Source: Bradyrhizobium sp. CSS354
GTDB taxonomy: Bacteria; Pseudomonadota; Alphaproteobacteria; Rhizobiales; Xanthobacteraceae
DNA length: 64,000 nt
Assembly (NCBI RefSeq): GCF_029051725.1
Contig: NZ_JAACFU010000016.1
Location: 98,975 to 162,974, forward strand
Reading direction: 5' to 3'
The notes under the pieces are model-generated. The model was not told the DNA's origin and did no database searches. It saw nothing but the letters and a program-made list of their open reading frames with translations. Shown here piece after piece: positions 44,442 through 53,915 of this stretch. Position numbers and translations under genes: made by a program. The stretch's first letter is position 1, and every line of letters begins with the position of its first letter.

Positions 44442-46745
44442 CTAGGCCACCAGCGCGGCGTCTTCCTCGCCGCCGTCGATGCCCCGTTGCGCGGCGAGCA
44501 GGCTGATGATCTCGATATTCGGCCGGGCCTTGCTGAACAGAAAGCCCTGGCCTTCGTCGCAGCCTTCGGCGCGGAGGCAGCTCAGCTCGGCTTCGGTCTC
44601 GACGCCCTCGGCGGTGATGGTGACGCCGAGGCCTTTGCCGAGGCTGACGATGGAGCGGATGATCGCCTGGGCCTCGCGATTGGCGCCGAGATCGCGCACG
44701 AAGGACTGGTCGATCTTGATCTTGTCGAACGGGAAGCTGCGCAGATAGCTCAGGCTGGAATAGCCGGTGCCGAAATCGTCCATCGAGATGCGCACGCCGA
44801 GCGCGCGCAGCGCATGCAACGTCGCCAGCACCTGGGCGCTCTTTTCCAGCAGCAGCGTCTCGGTGATCTCGAGCTCCAGTCGCCGCGGCGGCAGGCCGGA
44901 GTGCTTCAACGCATCGGTCACCACCGAAAGCAGATTGCCGCTACGGAACTGGAGCGGCGACAGGTTGACGGCAACGCGGACGTCGTCCGGCCAGGTCGCG
45001 GCATCGTGACAGGCCCGGCGCAGCATCAGGCCGCCGAGCGGATTGATCAGCCCGGTCTCTTCCGCGACCGGAATGAATTCGGCCGGCGAGATCATGCCGC
45101 GCTCGGCATGCGGCCAGCGCACCAGCGCCTCGAAGCCGGTGATGCGGCCGCTCTGGAGATCGATCAACGGCTGGTAATACGGCCGCAGCACGTCGTTCTG
45201 GATGGCGTCGCGCAGCTCGACCTCGATCTTGCGGCGGGTCTGCGCTTTCGCATCGAGCGCCGCCTCGAAGAACGCGAACGAGCCGCGCGCATCCAGCTTG
45301 GCGCGCGACAGCGCCATGTCGGCGCTCTTGAGCAGCTTTTCGGAATCGTCGCCGTCGCCCGGTGCCATCGCAATGCCGATGGAGGCACCGACCACCACGG
45401 AATGGCCGTCGAGCAGATAGGGATCGGCGATGGCTTCCAGCAGGCGCTTGGCCAGCAGCACCGCATCCTCGGGACGCGTCAGGCCGCTCTGCACGATTGC
45501 GAACTCGTCCGAGTTCAGCCGCGCCAGCGCGTCCTCCTCGCGCAAGGTCGAGCGCAGCCGCTTGGCGACGCCGCGCAGCAGCTTGTCGCCGACCGCGTGT
45601 CCCAGCGTGTCGTTGACCGCCTTGAAATTGTCGAGCCCCAGCATCAGCAGGGCGACCTTGTCTGTGCTGCGCCTTGTATGCAGCAGCATCTCGTCGACCT
45701 GCTGGCGCAGCAGATTGCGGTTTGGCAGACCGGTCAGCCCGTCATGCTGGGCCATGAAGGCGAGCCGCGCCTCGGCGCGCTTGCGCTCGGTGATGTCCAT
45801 CAGCGCGAGCAGCACCGCGGGCCGCTCGGCATAGGTCAGTTCGCGCGAATAGATCGCAAGGTCGATCAGGGTGCCGTCGGCCTTGACGTGCTTCCAGGTG
45901 CGTCCGGCCTGCTCCTCGCCGGCCGAATCGGCGGTCCAGGGCGGCTCGCTGTCGAAAGCCTGAAGGGAACGGATCGTCAACCGCTCGAACTCGGCGCGGC
46001 TGTAGCCGTAATGGGCGACAGCGGCATCGTTGACGCCGAGGATGCGTTCATCGTCTAGTGCGCAGACGATCATGGGGACGGGATTGCCGTCGAACAGCAG
46101 GCGGAACGAGGCCTCGCGCTGCTTCAACTCGGTGATGTCGACGCGCAGGCCGACGACGCCGCCGTCCTCCGTCAGCCGCTCGTCGATCAGGATGACGCGG
46201 CCGTCCGCCAGCTTCTGCTCGTGGCGCGAGCCGGGCTGATAGAGCTTTTGCAGCCGCTCCGCGATCCATTCTTCCTCGTGACCGGCCGCCTCGGGATAGT
46301 CGCCGCGGGTGACGCCGATGCGCAGTGTGTCCTCGAGGCGCGCGCCTTCCTCGAACAGATCGGCGGTCTTGCTGTAGATCTCCGCGTATTGCTTATTCCA
46401 GAGGACATAGCGGCCCTCGGCATCGAGAAACACGATGCCTTGCGGCAGGATCTCAATGGCCTGGCGCAGGCGCTCATGGGATTTGCGCGCTTCCGCGATC
46501 GCGGCCTCAGCCTCGGCACGGCTGCGCAGAACTTCGTCGCGTTCGGACGGAAGATGAGGGGCGCGCGCAAAGCGCGGCTTGCGCGGGTGCAGGCCGGACC
46601 TGCCAAGCACGCTTCCCTTTCGCTTTTTTGACTTTCGAAACCCCAAACTCAACTTCACTCGTCCCAGTCGCACCCAGCGACCGCAACTCTTGGAGCAAGT
46701 GTCTGAAAAAAAAGTAATCTTGGGTGGCATGGCGATGGGACGCAC
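44442..46745 (-). CDS. PAS-PAS-GGDEF-EAL signalling protein with degenerate GGDEF
   Basis: A 767-residue cyclic-di-GMP protein without clear membrane segment. The order is a basic N-terminus, PAS domain 1 (about 92-205), PAS domain 2 (about 212-325), GGDEF (about 330-495) and EAL (about 510-750). The GGDEF signature reads NSDEF at 411-415, so cyclase activity is unlikely. The EAL motif EAL at 539-541 and the DDFGTGYSSLSYL loop are intact, so it should degrade c-di-GMP. The modified GGDEF may serve as a GTP-sensing regulator of the EAL domain, as in other proteins of this kind. The first about 60 residues are of uncertain coding status and the start may be further downstream. Confidence 0.9.
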   Translation of the reverse strand: MRPIAMPPKITFFSDTCSKSCGRWVRLGRVKLSLGFRKSKKRKGSVLGRSGLHPRKPRFARAPHLPSERDEVLRSRAEAEAAIAEARKSHERLRQAIEILPQGIVFLDAEGRYVLWNKQYAEIYSKTADLFEEGARLEDTLRIGVTRGDYPEAAGHEEEWIAERLQKLYQPGSRHEQKLADGRVILIDERLTEDGGVVGLRVDITELKQREASFRLLFDGNPVPMIVCALDDERILGVNDAAVAHYGYSRAEFERLTIRSLQAFDSEPPWTADSAGEEQAGRTWKHVKADGTLIDLAIYSRELTYAERPAVLLALMDITERKRAEARLAFMAQHDGLTGLPNRNLLRQQVDEMLLHTRRSTDKVALLMLGLDNFKAVNDTLGHAVGDKLLRGVAKRLRSTLREEDALARLNSDEFAIVQSGLTRPEDAVLLAKRLLEAIADPYLLDGHSVVVGASIGIAMAPGDGDDSEKLLKSADMALSRAKLDARGSFAFFEAALDAKAQTRRKIEVELRDAIQNDVLRPYYQPLIDLQSGRITGFEALVRWPHAERGMISPAEFIPVAEETGLINPLGGLMLRRACHDAATWPDDVRVAVNLSPLQFRSGNLLSVVTDALKHSGLPPRRLELEITETLLLEKSAQVLATLHALRALGVRISMDDFGTGYSSLSYLRSFPFDKIKIDQSFVRDLGANREAQAIIRSIVSLGKGLGVTITAEGVETEAELSCLRAEGCDEGQGFLFSKARPNIEIISLLAAQRGIDGGEEDAALVA

Positions 46746-47079
46746 GGTCTGGCAGCCTCGAAAAAGCAGCCCTCATTGCCCGTTTGCAAGGCCCGGCAGC
46801 GCCGATGGGCGCTCCAGGCGCATCGCATCGTCGTCATCGGAGAACGAGATGGCGCGAAATTGCGCGCCGCCTTGAATCATTTCCGGGATCGCGCGCGATT
46901 GTATGCAGAAGTGAGTGAGCAGACGTCCTGCGCACGAATTTTGGTCAATGCATGAGAGGGTTATCGCATCGTTAAAAATCGGCCGCCCGACGCCGCGGAA
47001 CCGCGACTTTTGGACGAAATTTCAGCGGAGGGACTGTTTCTTAACCCTGACGCGGTGTTGGGGTTATAAGGATGTCAGC
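46746..47079. other. Intergenic stretch between EAL gene and mepA
   Basis: 334 bases between divergent genes, so it probably carries two promoters. No coding frame is convincing. A 6-bp GC-rich hairpin (GGCGCG at 46851-46856 with CGCGCC at 46863-46868) is present, and AAGGATG near 47070 serves as the mepA ribosome binding site. Nothing else is seen. Confidence 0.6.
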
Positions 47080-48024
47080 ATGAGTCCCCGCCGCCTCGCC
47101 CCTCTCCTGCTCGTCATGACGCTCCTGGCCGCCGGCGACGCGCTGGCCCAGGACAAGGGCAGCGTCAACCCAAAGCCGCTGCCGCCGCTCGCCAATCTGA
47201 ACGATCCCAATATCGGCGCCAAGGAGCTGTTCGCGCGAAAGCTGCTGCCGTCGAAGGGACCGGCGCACGTCATCGGCTCCTATGTGAAGGGCTGCATCGG
47301 CGGCGCCGAGCAGATGCCCCTCAACGGCGACAATTGGCAGGTGATGCGGTTGTCGCGCAATCGCAGCTACGGTCATCCCGCGATGATCGCGCTGATCAAG
47401 CGGCTTGCGGCCAGGGCGCACAAGGACGCGGGATGGCCGGGCATCCTGGTCGGCGACATCGCCCAGCCGCGCGGCGGGCCGGCGCTGTCCGGCCATGCCA
47501 GCCACCAGATCGGCCTCGATGCCGACATCTGGCTGACGCCGATGCCGGACCATCGGCTCTCGCGCGAGGAGCGCGAGGACATGTCGGCGGTGATGATGGT
47601 GCGTCCGGACCGGCTCGACATCGATCCAAAAGTGTTCACGCCGGGCCATGTGCTGGTGCTGCGCGACGCGGCGCAGGAGCCGGCGGTGCAGCGCATTTTC
47701 GTCAATGCCGCGATCAAGAAGGCGCTGTGCCGCGAGGCCAAGGGCGACCGTTCCTGGCTGTCGAAGATCCGGCCGTGGTGGGGCCACGACTATCACTTCC
47801 ACATCCGCATGCACTGCCCGGCGGGCGCGAGCGACTGCGAGAGCCAGCCGTCGCAATCCGACGACGAAGGCTGCAAGCCCTCCGATCTCGCCTACTGGTT
47901 CAGCGACGGCGTGCTGCACCCCAAACCCCCGCCGGAGCCCCCGAAGCCGAAACCGCCGATGACGCTGGCGCAGATGCCGGGGGCGTGCAAAGCCGTGCTG
48001 CACGCGGGCAATGCGAAACCGTAA
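47080..48024 (+). CDS. mepA: Penicillin-insensitive murein endopeptidase
   Basis: Periplasmic LAS-type metallopeptidase of 314 residues that cuts D-Ala-mDap cross-links in peptidoglycan. A Sec signal peptide (LLLVMTLLAAGDALA) is followed by the peptidase domain. The zinc motif SGHASHQIGLDADIWL and the second motif WWGHDYHFHIRMHC supply the metal and catalytic histidines and aspartate. The C-terminus has a Pro/Lys-rich tail (PPPEPPKPKPPM). The ATG at 47080 is set by the signal peptide; the open frame to 46915 is not needed. Confidence 0.95.
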   Translation: MSPRRLAPLLLVMTLLAAGDALAQDKGSVNPKPLPPLANLNDPNIGAKELFARKLLPSKGPAHVIGSYVKGCIGGAEQMPLNGDNWQVMRLSRNRSYGHPAMIALIKRLAARAHKDAGWPGILVGDIAQPRGGPALSGHASHQIGLDADIWLTPMPDHRLSREEREDMSAVMMVRPDRLDIDPKVFTPGHVLVLRDAAQEPAVQRIFVNAAIKKALCREAKGDRSWLSKIRPWWGHDYHFHIRMHCPAGASDCESQPSQSDDEGCKPSDLAYWFSDGVLHPKPPPEPPKPKPPMTLAQMPGACKAVLHAGNAKP

Positions 48025-48246
48025 AGCCTTCGCGGTCGTCCCGGCCATTCCAGGTTGGCGCCATGCGGACCGCCGCCTTTGACCTGTTCCGCCACCCTGC
48101 TATGATGACCCAGCGATCGCTTGCCGGACCGTAAGTCCGTCGGGCTTGCCGGAACAGCGCTTCCGCCGGTCGCAAGCCTCATTCAACCAACGCCGTCTTG
48201 CGCGCGCCGCCTTGCGTGCCCTGAGCGCGCGCATGGAGCGCTTCCG

Positions 48247-49029
48247 ATGTCCCGCCTTTCCGTGCTTTTTTCGGCTTTGCTCCTTCTGGCCGCGGGCCTT
48301 TCGCCTGTCGCCGCCGAGGACAAGACCATCACCGTGTTCGCGGCAGCCTCGATGAAGAACGCGCTCGACGAGGTCGACGCCGCCTACACCGCCAGGACCG
48401 GCGTCAAGTTCAGCGTCAGCTATGCCGCAAGCTCCGTGCTCGCCAGGCAGATCGAGCAGGGCGCGCCGGCCGATGTGTTCGTCTCCGCCGACACCGACTG
48501 GATGGACTACGCGATCTCCAGGAAGACCATCAACGAGCCGACCCGGGTCAATCTGCTCGGCAACAGCATCGTGCTGATCGCGCCGAAGGATTCCAGGCTC
48601 GACAACGTGCCCATCGCGCAGGGGTTCGACCTCGCAAAACTCGCCGGCGACGGCAGGATCGCGACCGGCGACGTCAAGTCCGTACCAGTCGGTAAGTATG
48701 CCAAGGCGGCGCTGGAAAAGCTCGGCGCCTGGCAGGCGGCACAGCCGAAATTCGCCATGGCCGAGAGCGTGCGTGCCGCGCTGACGCTGGTCGCGCGTGG
48801 CGAGGCCAACCTCGGCATCGTCTATTCCACCGATGCCAAGGTCGAGCCCGGCGTGAAGATCGTCGGCACCTTCCCGGCGGATTCGCATCCCGCGATCATC
48901 TATCCCGTCGCTGCGACCACGACGGCAAAGGGCAAGACCAGCGACTATCTCGCCTTCCTGCGCTCGACCGCCGCCAAGACCATTCTGGAAAAATACGGTT
49001 TCAAGTTCCTGATCAGCCCCTCTACATAA
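48247..49029 (+). CDS. modA: Molybdate ABC transporter substrate-binding protein
   Basis: A 260-residue periplasmic binding protein with signal peptide (LFSALLLLAAGLSPVAA). The mature start KTITVFAAASMKNALDEV is the ModA hallmark and its serines bind the oxyanion. FVSADTDWMDY and the later GEANLGIVYSTDA are also typical. It feeds molybdate to the adjacent ModB/ModC. GGAG about 9 bases upstream supports the ATG at 48247. First gene of the three-gene unit. Confidence 0.95.
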   Translation: MSRLSVLFSALLLLAAGLSPVAAEDKTITVFAAASMKNALDEVDAAYTARTGVKFSVSYAASSVLARQIEQGAPADVFVSADTDWMDYAISRKTINEPTRVNLLGNSIVLIAPKDSRLDNVPIAQGFDLAKLAGDGRIATGDVKSVPVGKYAKAALEKLGAWQAAQPKFAMAESVRAALTLVARGEANLGIVYSTDAKVEPGVKIVGTFPADSHPAIIYPVAATTTAKGKTSDYLAFLRSTAAKTILEKYGFKFLISPST

Positions 49030-49040
49030 TTTGCGATTTG

Positions 49041-49736
49041 ATGCTCGACATCTCTCCCGCCGAATGGACGGCGATCCTGCTATCGCTCAGGGTTGCCGTC
49101 ATCGCTACGCTGGTGGCAACGCCGTTCGGCATTGCGCTGGCATGGCTGCTCGCGCGGCGTGATTTCTGGGGCAAGTCGGTGCTCGATGCGCTGGTGCATC
49201 TGCCGCTGGTGCTGCCGCCTGTCGTCACCGGCTATCTGCTGCTGCTCACCTTCGGCCGGCGCGGACTCGTCGGCGGTTTCCTGGCCGATACTCTCGGCAT
49301 CGTCTTCGCCTTCCGCTGGACCGGTGCCGCGCTTGCCTGCGGCCTGATGTCGTTTCCGCTGCTGGTGCGCCCGATGCGGTTGTCGATCGAGGCGATCGAC
49401 CGCCGGCTCGAGCAGGCCGCCGAGACGCTCGGCGCCACTCCTTTCAAGGTGTTCTTCACGGTGACGCTGCCCTTGGCGCTGCCCGGCGTGCTCGCCGGCA
49501 TGGTGCTTGGCTTTGCGAAAGCGATCGGCGAATTCGGCGCGACCATCACCTTCGTCTCCAACATTCCCGGCGAGACCCAGACGATTTCGTCCGCGATCTA
49601 CTCGCTGATCCAGACGCCGGACGGCGACGCCGCCGCCGGACGGCTCGTGATCGTCTCGATCGTGCTCGCGCTCGGTGCGCTGATTGCCGCCGAATGGTTC
49701 GCCCGCCGCGCCACCGCGCGCCTGCACGGGAATTGA
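49041..49736 (+). CDS. modB: Molybdate ABC transporter permease
   Basis: Inner-membrane permease of 231 residues with about five membrane segments. The ModB pattern is LPLVLPPVVTGYLLLLTFGRRG in its first half, then the EAA loop (EQAAETLGATPFKVFFTVTLPLALPGVLAG), which docks on the ATPase. FAKAIGEFGATITFVSNIPGETQT is characteristic. The start is 11 bases after modA; a TTG three bases upstream is an alternative. Confidence 0.95.
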   Translation: MLDISPAEWTAILLSLRVAVIATLVATPFGIALAWLLARRDFWGKSVLDALVHLPLVLPPVVTGYLLLLTFGRRGLVGGFLADTLGIVFAFRWTGAALACGLMSFPLLVRPMRLSIEAIDRRLEQAAETLGATPFKVFFTVTLPLALPGVLAGMVLGFAKAIGEFGATITFVSNIPGETQTISSAIYSLIQTPDGDAAAGRLVIVSIVLALGALIAAEWFARRATARLHGN

Positions 49737-49738
49737 CC

Positions 49739-50401
49739 ATGCTGCGCGTCGACATCGAAAAACAGCTCGGCGAGTTCTCGCTGTCCGCCGCCTTCGCGAG
49801 CGAGGGCCGCGTCATCGGCCTGTTCGGAGCGTCGGGCGCCGGCAAGACCTCGCTGGTCAACATGATCGCGGGGCTGCTGCGGCCAGACCGCGGCACCATC
49901 GTGATCGACGGCGAGACGGTCGACGACAGCGCGGCCGGTATTCATGTCCCGACCTGGCGCCGCCGCATCGGCTATGTGTTCCAGGATGCGCGGCTGTTTC
50001 CGCATCTCAACGTCGCGCAAAATCTCGACTATGGCAGGCGGATGAACGGCCTCGCGCCCGATCCAGCGCAGCACAAGCGCGTCATCGAGCTGCTCGACAT
50101 CGGCGCGCTGCAGGGTCGCCGCCCCGGAAAGCTCTCCGGCGGCGAGCGCCAGCGCGTCGCGCTCGGTCGCGCGCTGCTGTCGAGGCCGCGCCTGCTGCTG
50201 CTCGACGAGCCGCTCGGCGCGCTCGACGAGGGCCGCAAGCTGGAGATCCTGCCCTATCTGGTGCGGCTGCGCGACGAGGCCAACGTCCCCATGGTCTATG
50301 TCAGCCACGACGTCGCCGAGCTGCGCCAGCTCGCGACGCAGATCGTGATGCTGAAGCAGGGCCGCGTGACGTCGTTCGGCGGGGTGAAGGTGCTGACGTA
50401 G
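49739..50401 (+). CDS. modC: Molybdate ABC transporter ATPase, lacking the Mop/TOBE domain
   Basis: A 220-residue ATP-binding subunit. The Walker A is GASGAGKTS, the Q-loop is YVFQDARLFPHLNV, the signature is LSGGERQR, Walker B and D-loop read LLLLDEPLGALDEGRK, followed by YVSHDVAEL as the H-loop. The DEGRKLEILPYLVRL segment is typical of ModC. The protein ends right after the nucleotide-binding domain, whereas classic ModC proteins continue for about 130 residues with a TOBE/Mop domain that binds molybdate. Two bases separate it from modB. A palindromic repeat begins 27 bases after the stop. Confidence 0.93.
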   Translation: MLRVDIEKQLGEFSLSAAFASEGRVIGLFGASGAGKTSLVNMIAGLLRPDRGTIVIDGETVDDSAAGIHVPTWRRRIGYVFQDARLFPHLNVAQNLDYGRRMNGLAPDPAQHKRVIELLDIGALQGRRPGKLSGGERQRVALGRALLSRPRLLLLDEPLGALDEGRKLEILPYLVRLRDEANVPMVYVSHDVAELRQLATQIVMLKQGRVTSFGGVKVLT

Positions 50402-50427
50402 CCATACTGGCGGTCGCACCAACCGCC

Positions 50428-50586
50428 GTCGTCCCGGCGAAGGCCGGGACCCATACCGCGTGATCTCTCGACGGCGGACGGTGTGAGTACCGGCGAACGA
50501 AGCGCAACTGCAAATCTTCGCCAAACTCCTCCCTGGGGTTATGGGTCCCGGCCCCCGTGCGCAATTGCGCACTAGGCCGGCACGAC
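50428..50586. repeat. Palindromic intergenic repeat, family C copy 3
   Basis: The left arm (50428-50455) is identical to the first 28 bases of the GIY-YIG element's left arm. The right arm (50540-50586) begins TATGGGTCCCGG but then contains a 16-bp perfect palindrome GTGCGCAATTGCGCAC at 50557-50572, replacing the normal hairpin centre. Between convergent modC and the antiporter. Confidence 0.8.
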
Positions 50587-50593
50587 ACAGCAC

Positions 50594-52387
50594 CTAAACC
50601 CCCGCCACCGACGTCCACAAATCCGCCAGCTTGCGCCGCAGGACCTGCCTGCGGGTCAGCGGCGCGGGCGCTTCCTCGTCTTCCGGCAGACGCAGGCCGA
50701 CGACGTTGACGCGGCCGCCGGAGATGGAGCGCGCGACGAGCACGATCGGATCCAACGCAAGCTCGGCGCCCTCTTTCGGTGCGCGGTCGAGATGGACGTC
50801 GAAATAATCAGCGAGCGTGTGCCCGCTCTCGTCCTCGCTCACCTTCACGCCGTAGATCTCCGCGAGCTCGGCGAGCGTGTGATCGCCGGAAACCATGAAG
50901 TCGCCGAGTAGATGCGGATCCGGCGCCGAGCTCGGCTGCATGTCGACGAAGAAGCGGTCGAGCGATTCGGCCTTTTCCGGCGGCGCCAGCAGATAGATGT
51001 AATCGCCGGGCGCGATCGGCTCGGCTTCAATCGGCGTCAAAATGTTCTCGTTGCGGATCACCAGCGTCGGCTTCGACCAGGACGGGATCAGACCGCGGCG
51101 AAAATACAGGCTCTTGGGCCGCACCGGATAGCCGACGAGCTGCTGCTCAAGCTGGCCGGGCAGGTCCAGTTCGACACGGCGCGGGCCGCGTTCGGCGCGC
51201 GGCAGCGCCACGTGCAGCTTGCGCGCGGCTGGCGCCAGGGTCCAGCCTTGCAGCAGCAGCGAGATGATGACGACGACGAAGGCGACGTCGAAATAGAGAT
51301 AGGCCTTCGACAGCCCGACCAGCATCGGGATCGAGGCCAGGAAGATCGCGACCGCGCCGCGCAGGCCGGTCCAGGCGATGAAGATCTTTTCGCGCCAGTT
51401 GAAGCGGAACGGCGCCAGGCACACGAAGACGGCGATCGGCCGCGCCACCAGCATCAGGACGAATGCGATCCCGACCGCCGGCAGCACGCTGCCGCCAAGC
51501 CTGCTCGGCGAGACCAGCAGACCGAGCAGCACGAACATCACGATCTGCGCCAGCCAGGTCGCGGCGTCCAGGAAGGCCACGACCGAATTATGTGCGCGCG
51601 TCGGGCGGTTGCCGATGATGATGCCGGCGAGATAGACCGCGAGGAATCCCGAGGCATGCATGATCTGCGAGCCGCCGAAGATGACGAGCGCGGCGGTGGT
51701 GACGAACGGCGCATGGAGGCCCTGCGGCAGCGCGACCTTGTTGAGCGCGATGACGACCAGACGCCCACCGATCACGCCGACGACGGCGCCTAGCACGGCC
51801 TCCTGGGCGAACTCCATCAGCACATGCGCGGCCGTGCCCGTTCCCAGCGAGATGTATTCAACCAGCATCAGGGTCAGGAAGATCGCGAAGGGATCGTTGG
51901 TGCCGGATTCGACCTCCAGCGTCGCGCCGACGCGCGGGCGCAGGCGCAGGCCCTGGGTATGCACCAGCAGGAACACTGCCGCCGCGTCAGTCGAGGCCAC
52001 CACGGCGCCGACCAGCAGCGACTCCGTCCAGTTAAGGTCGAGCGCATATTTAGCGAACGGTGCCGTGATCAGCGCGGTCAGCAGCACGCCGACGGTCGCG
52101 AGCACCATGGAAGGCGCGAGCACGGTGCGGATGCTGGCAAAGCGGGTGCGCAAGCCGCCGTCGAACAGGATCAGTGCAAGCGCGACCGAGCCGACCAGAT
52201 AGGTGGTTCGGACGTCGTCGAACTGCAGCTGTCCGGGACCGGAATCGCCCGCGAGCATGCCGATCGCGAGGAAGACGAGCAGAAGGGGCGCGCCGAAGCG
52301 CAGCGCAAGCAGGCTTGACAGGATCCCGGCCAACACCAGGACGGCGCCGAGCAATATGGCGAGGCTGACGGAGTCGAGGGAGGCCAT
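50594..52387 (-). CDS. Potassium/proton antiporter, CPA1/NhaP2-type
   Basis: A 597-residue membrane protein. About twelve membrane segments (1-390) carry the transport core with GAVVASTDAAAVF and ESGTNDPFAIF, in which the acidic residues used for cation/proton exchange are present, and WTGLRGAVAIFLA. The C-terminal soluble part (about 400-580) has a TrkA-C/RCK_C-type domain (LAPPEKAESLDRFF region) and a CorC-like end, as in CvrA/NhaP2. It probably exports K+ or Na+ in exchange for protons and adjusts cytosolic ion content. Single gene. Confidence 0.9.
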   Translation of the reverse strand: MASLDSVSLAILLGAVLVLAGILSSLLALRFGAPLLLVFLAIGMLAGDSGPGQLQFDDVRTTYLVGSVALALILFDGGLRTRFASIRTVLAPSMVLATVGVLLTALITAPFAKYALDLNWTESLLVGAVVASTDAAAVFLLVHTQGLRLRPRVGATLEVESGTNDPFAIFLTLMLVEYISLGTGTAAHVLMEFAQEAVLGAVVGVIGGRLVVIALNKVALPQGLHAPFVTTAALVIFGGSQIMHASGFLAVYLAGIIIGNRPTRAHNSVVAFLDAATWLAQIVMFVLLGLLVSPSRLGGSVLPAVGIAFVLMLVARPIAVFVCLAPFRFNWREKIFIAWTGLRGAVAIFLASIPMLVGLSKAYLYFDVAFVVVIISLLLQGWTLAPAARKLHVALPRAERGPRRVELDLPGQLEQQLVGYPVRPKSLYFRRGLIPSWSKPTLVIRNENILTPIEAEPIAPGDYIYLLAPPEKAESLDRFFVDMQPSSAPDPHLLGDFMVSGDHTLAELAEIYGVKVSEDESGHTLADYFDVHLDRAPKEGAELALDPIVLVARSISGGRVNVVGLRLPEDEEAPAPLTRRQVLRRKLADLWTSVAGV

Positions 52388-52598
52388 CCACCTTCCGGGT
52401 ACGAAATCGCTGGAATTGCATCCTTATCGTCGGCGGACTCCCACGCCAACCCATTTTCTCCCGCTCGCGGCAATCTGCCTGCATTTTGCGGCCTTAACGC
52501 ACTTCACTTAGCGGTGTATCGGTGGTCCGGCCGGGCCCTTTGTGGGATTCTCCGGCGCGCTCGAATCAACACTTCCCACCCGCTTCCCGACGAGACCG

Positions 52599-53915
52599 AT
52601 GGACATGGACCTCAAAGACTTCATGGAGTTCGTGGAGACCACCGCGCGCAGCGTCGGGGCCGAAATCTCCTCGCCCTGGTTCTACCTGCAATTCGGGCTC
52701 ATTCTGGCCGCGGCCGGCATCGCCTATGCCGCCGAAGCCGCCGTTCGCAGCCGGATCGACATGACCTCGCTGGCGATGCGCTGGCCGCTGCCGCTCCGGC
52801 ACTTCGCCCGGGTGATGGTCTCCAGCGCCTCGACGGCGGCGTTCACCCTGCTCGTGATCGTCTCGCGCGTGGTTATGTACCATGCGACCTGGCCGAGCCG
52901 CAGCTATCTCCTGATGGTCGCCGCCAAGCTGGGGTTGGCCTGGCTCGCGATCCGGCTGCTGACCTCGGTGCTGCGCAACGCCTTCATCGTCAAGCTGGTG
53001 TCGATCACGGCCTGGTTCGTCGCGGCGCTCTCGATCGTCGGCCAGCTCGATGCGACGGTCGACCTGCTCGACTCCTTCGCCATCGTGCTCGGCGGCCTGC
53101 GGCTGACGCCGCTGCTCGTGATCAAGGCCGGCGCGCTGCTGCTCATCGCGCTCTGGCTCACCAACATCGCCAGCAATTTCGCCGAGAGCCGGATCAACTC
53201 GACCACCGATCTGACGCCGTCGGTGCAGGTGCTGCTGGTCAAGATCATCCGCATCGGCCTGCTTGCGGTCGCGATCGTGATCGCGCTCGGCGCGGTCGGC
53301 ATCGATCTCTCGGCGCTCGCGGTGTTCTCCGGCGCGGTCGGCGTCGGCATCGGTATCGGCCTGCAGAAGATCGTCGCCAATTTCATCTCGGGGATCATCC
53401 TGCTCGCCGACAAATCGGTGAAGCCCGGCGACCTCGTCACCATCGGCGACAACACCGGGCGGATCAGCGCGATGAAGACGCGCTATATTTCGGTCGCGGC
53501 CGGCGATGGCCGCGAATTCCTGGTGCCGAACGAGGATCTGGTGACGCAGAAGGTCGTCAACTGGACCTACACCGACAAGAACACGCTGGTGAAGATCGCC
53601 TTCGGTACCAATTACGACGCCGACCCGCGGCTGGTCTGCAAGCTCGCCGCCGAGACCGCGGCCGCGCATCCGCGCGCGCAGAAGGGCAAGCCGCCGAATT
53701 CCATCCTGACCGAGTTCGCCGAAGCCGGGATGAAGTTCTCGCTGACCTTCTGGATCGCCGACCCCGACGGCATGGACAACGTCAAGAGCGACGTGATGCT
53801 GGCGCTGTGGGATTCCTTCAAGCGCGAGGGCATCCGGGTTCCCTACCCCGTCCGCGAAATCCGCATCCGAGGCGGCGCCCTGCCGGTGGAAACCACCGTA
53901 GAAGTCCCGAATTGA
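52599..53915 (+). CDS. MscS-family mechanosensitive channel
   Basis: A 438-residue small-conductance mechanosensitive channel protein with about five N-terminal membrane segments, then the pore helix GAVGVGIGIGLQKIVANFISG and the beta domain with SVKPGDLVTIGDNTGRI, as in MscS. The last part is the alpha/beta cage domain (VPNEDLVTQKVVNWTY, then VREIRIRGG). It releases solutes on hypo-osmotic shock. The ATG at 52599 (MDMDLKDF) is preferred; a start at 52542 in the same frame adds a poorly conserved segment. Confidence 0.93.
   Translation: MDMDLKDFMEFVETTARSVGAEISSPWFYLQFGLILAAAGIAYAAEAAVRSRIDMTSLAMRWPLPLRHFARVMVSSASTAAFTLLVIVSRVVMYHATWPSRSYLLMVAAKLGLAWLAIRLLTSVLRNAFIVKLVSITAWFVAALSIVGQLDATVDLLDSFAIVLGGLRLTPLLVIKAGALLLIALWLTNIASNFAESRINSTTDLTPSVQVLLVKIIRIGLLAVAIVIALGAVGIDLSALAVFSGAVGVGIGIGLQKIVANFISGIILLADKSVKPGDLVTIGDNTGRISAMKTRYISVAAGDGREFLVPNEDLVTQKVVNWTYTDKNTLVKIAFGTNYDADPRLVCKLAAETAAAHPRAQKGKPPNSILTEFAEAGMKFSLTFWIADPDGMDNVKSDVMLALWDSFKREGIRVPYPVREIRIRGGALPVETTVEVPN

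Noticed and set aside
48025..48246. Molybdenum-related riboswitch or ModE site before modA
   Set aside because: No recognisable ModE palindrome or Moco-riboswitch-like structure; only a short direct repeat CTTGCCGGA is present.
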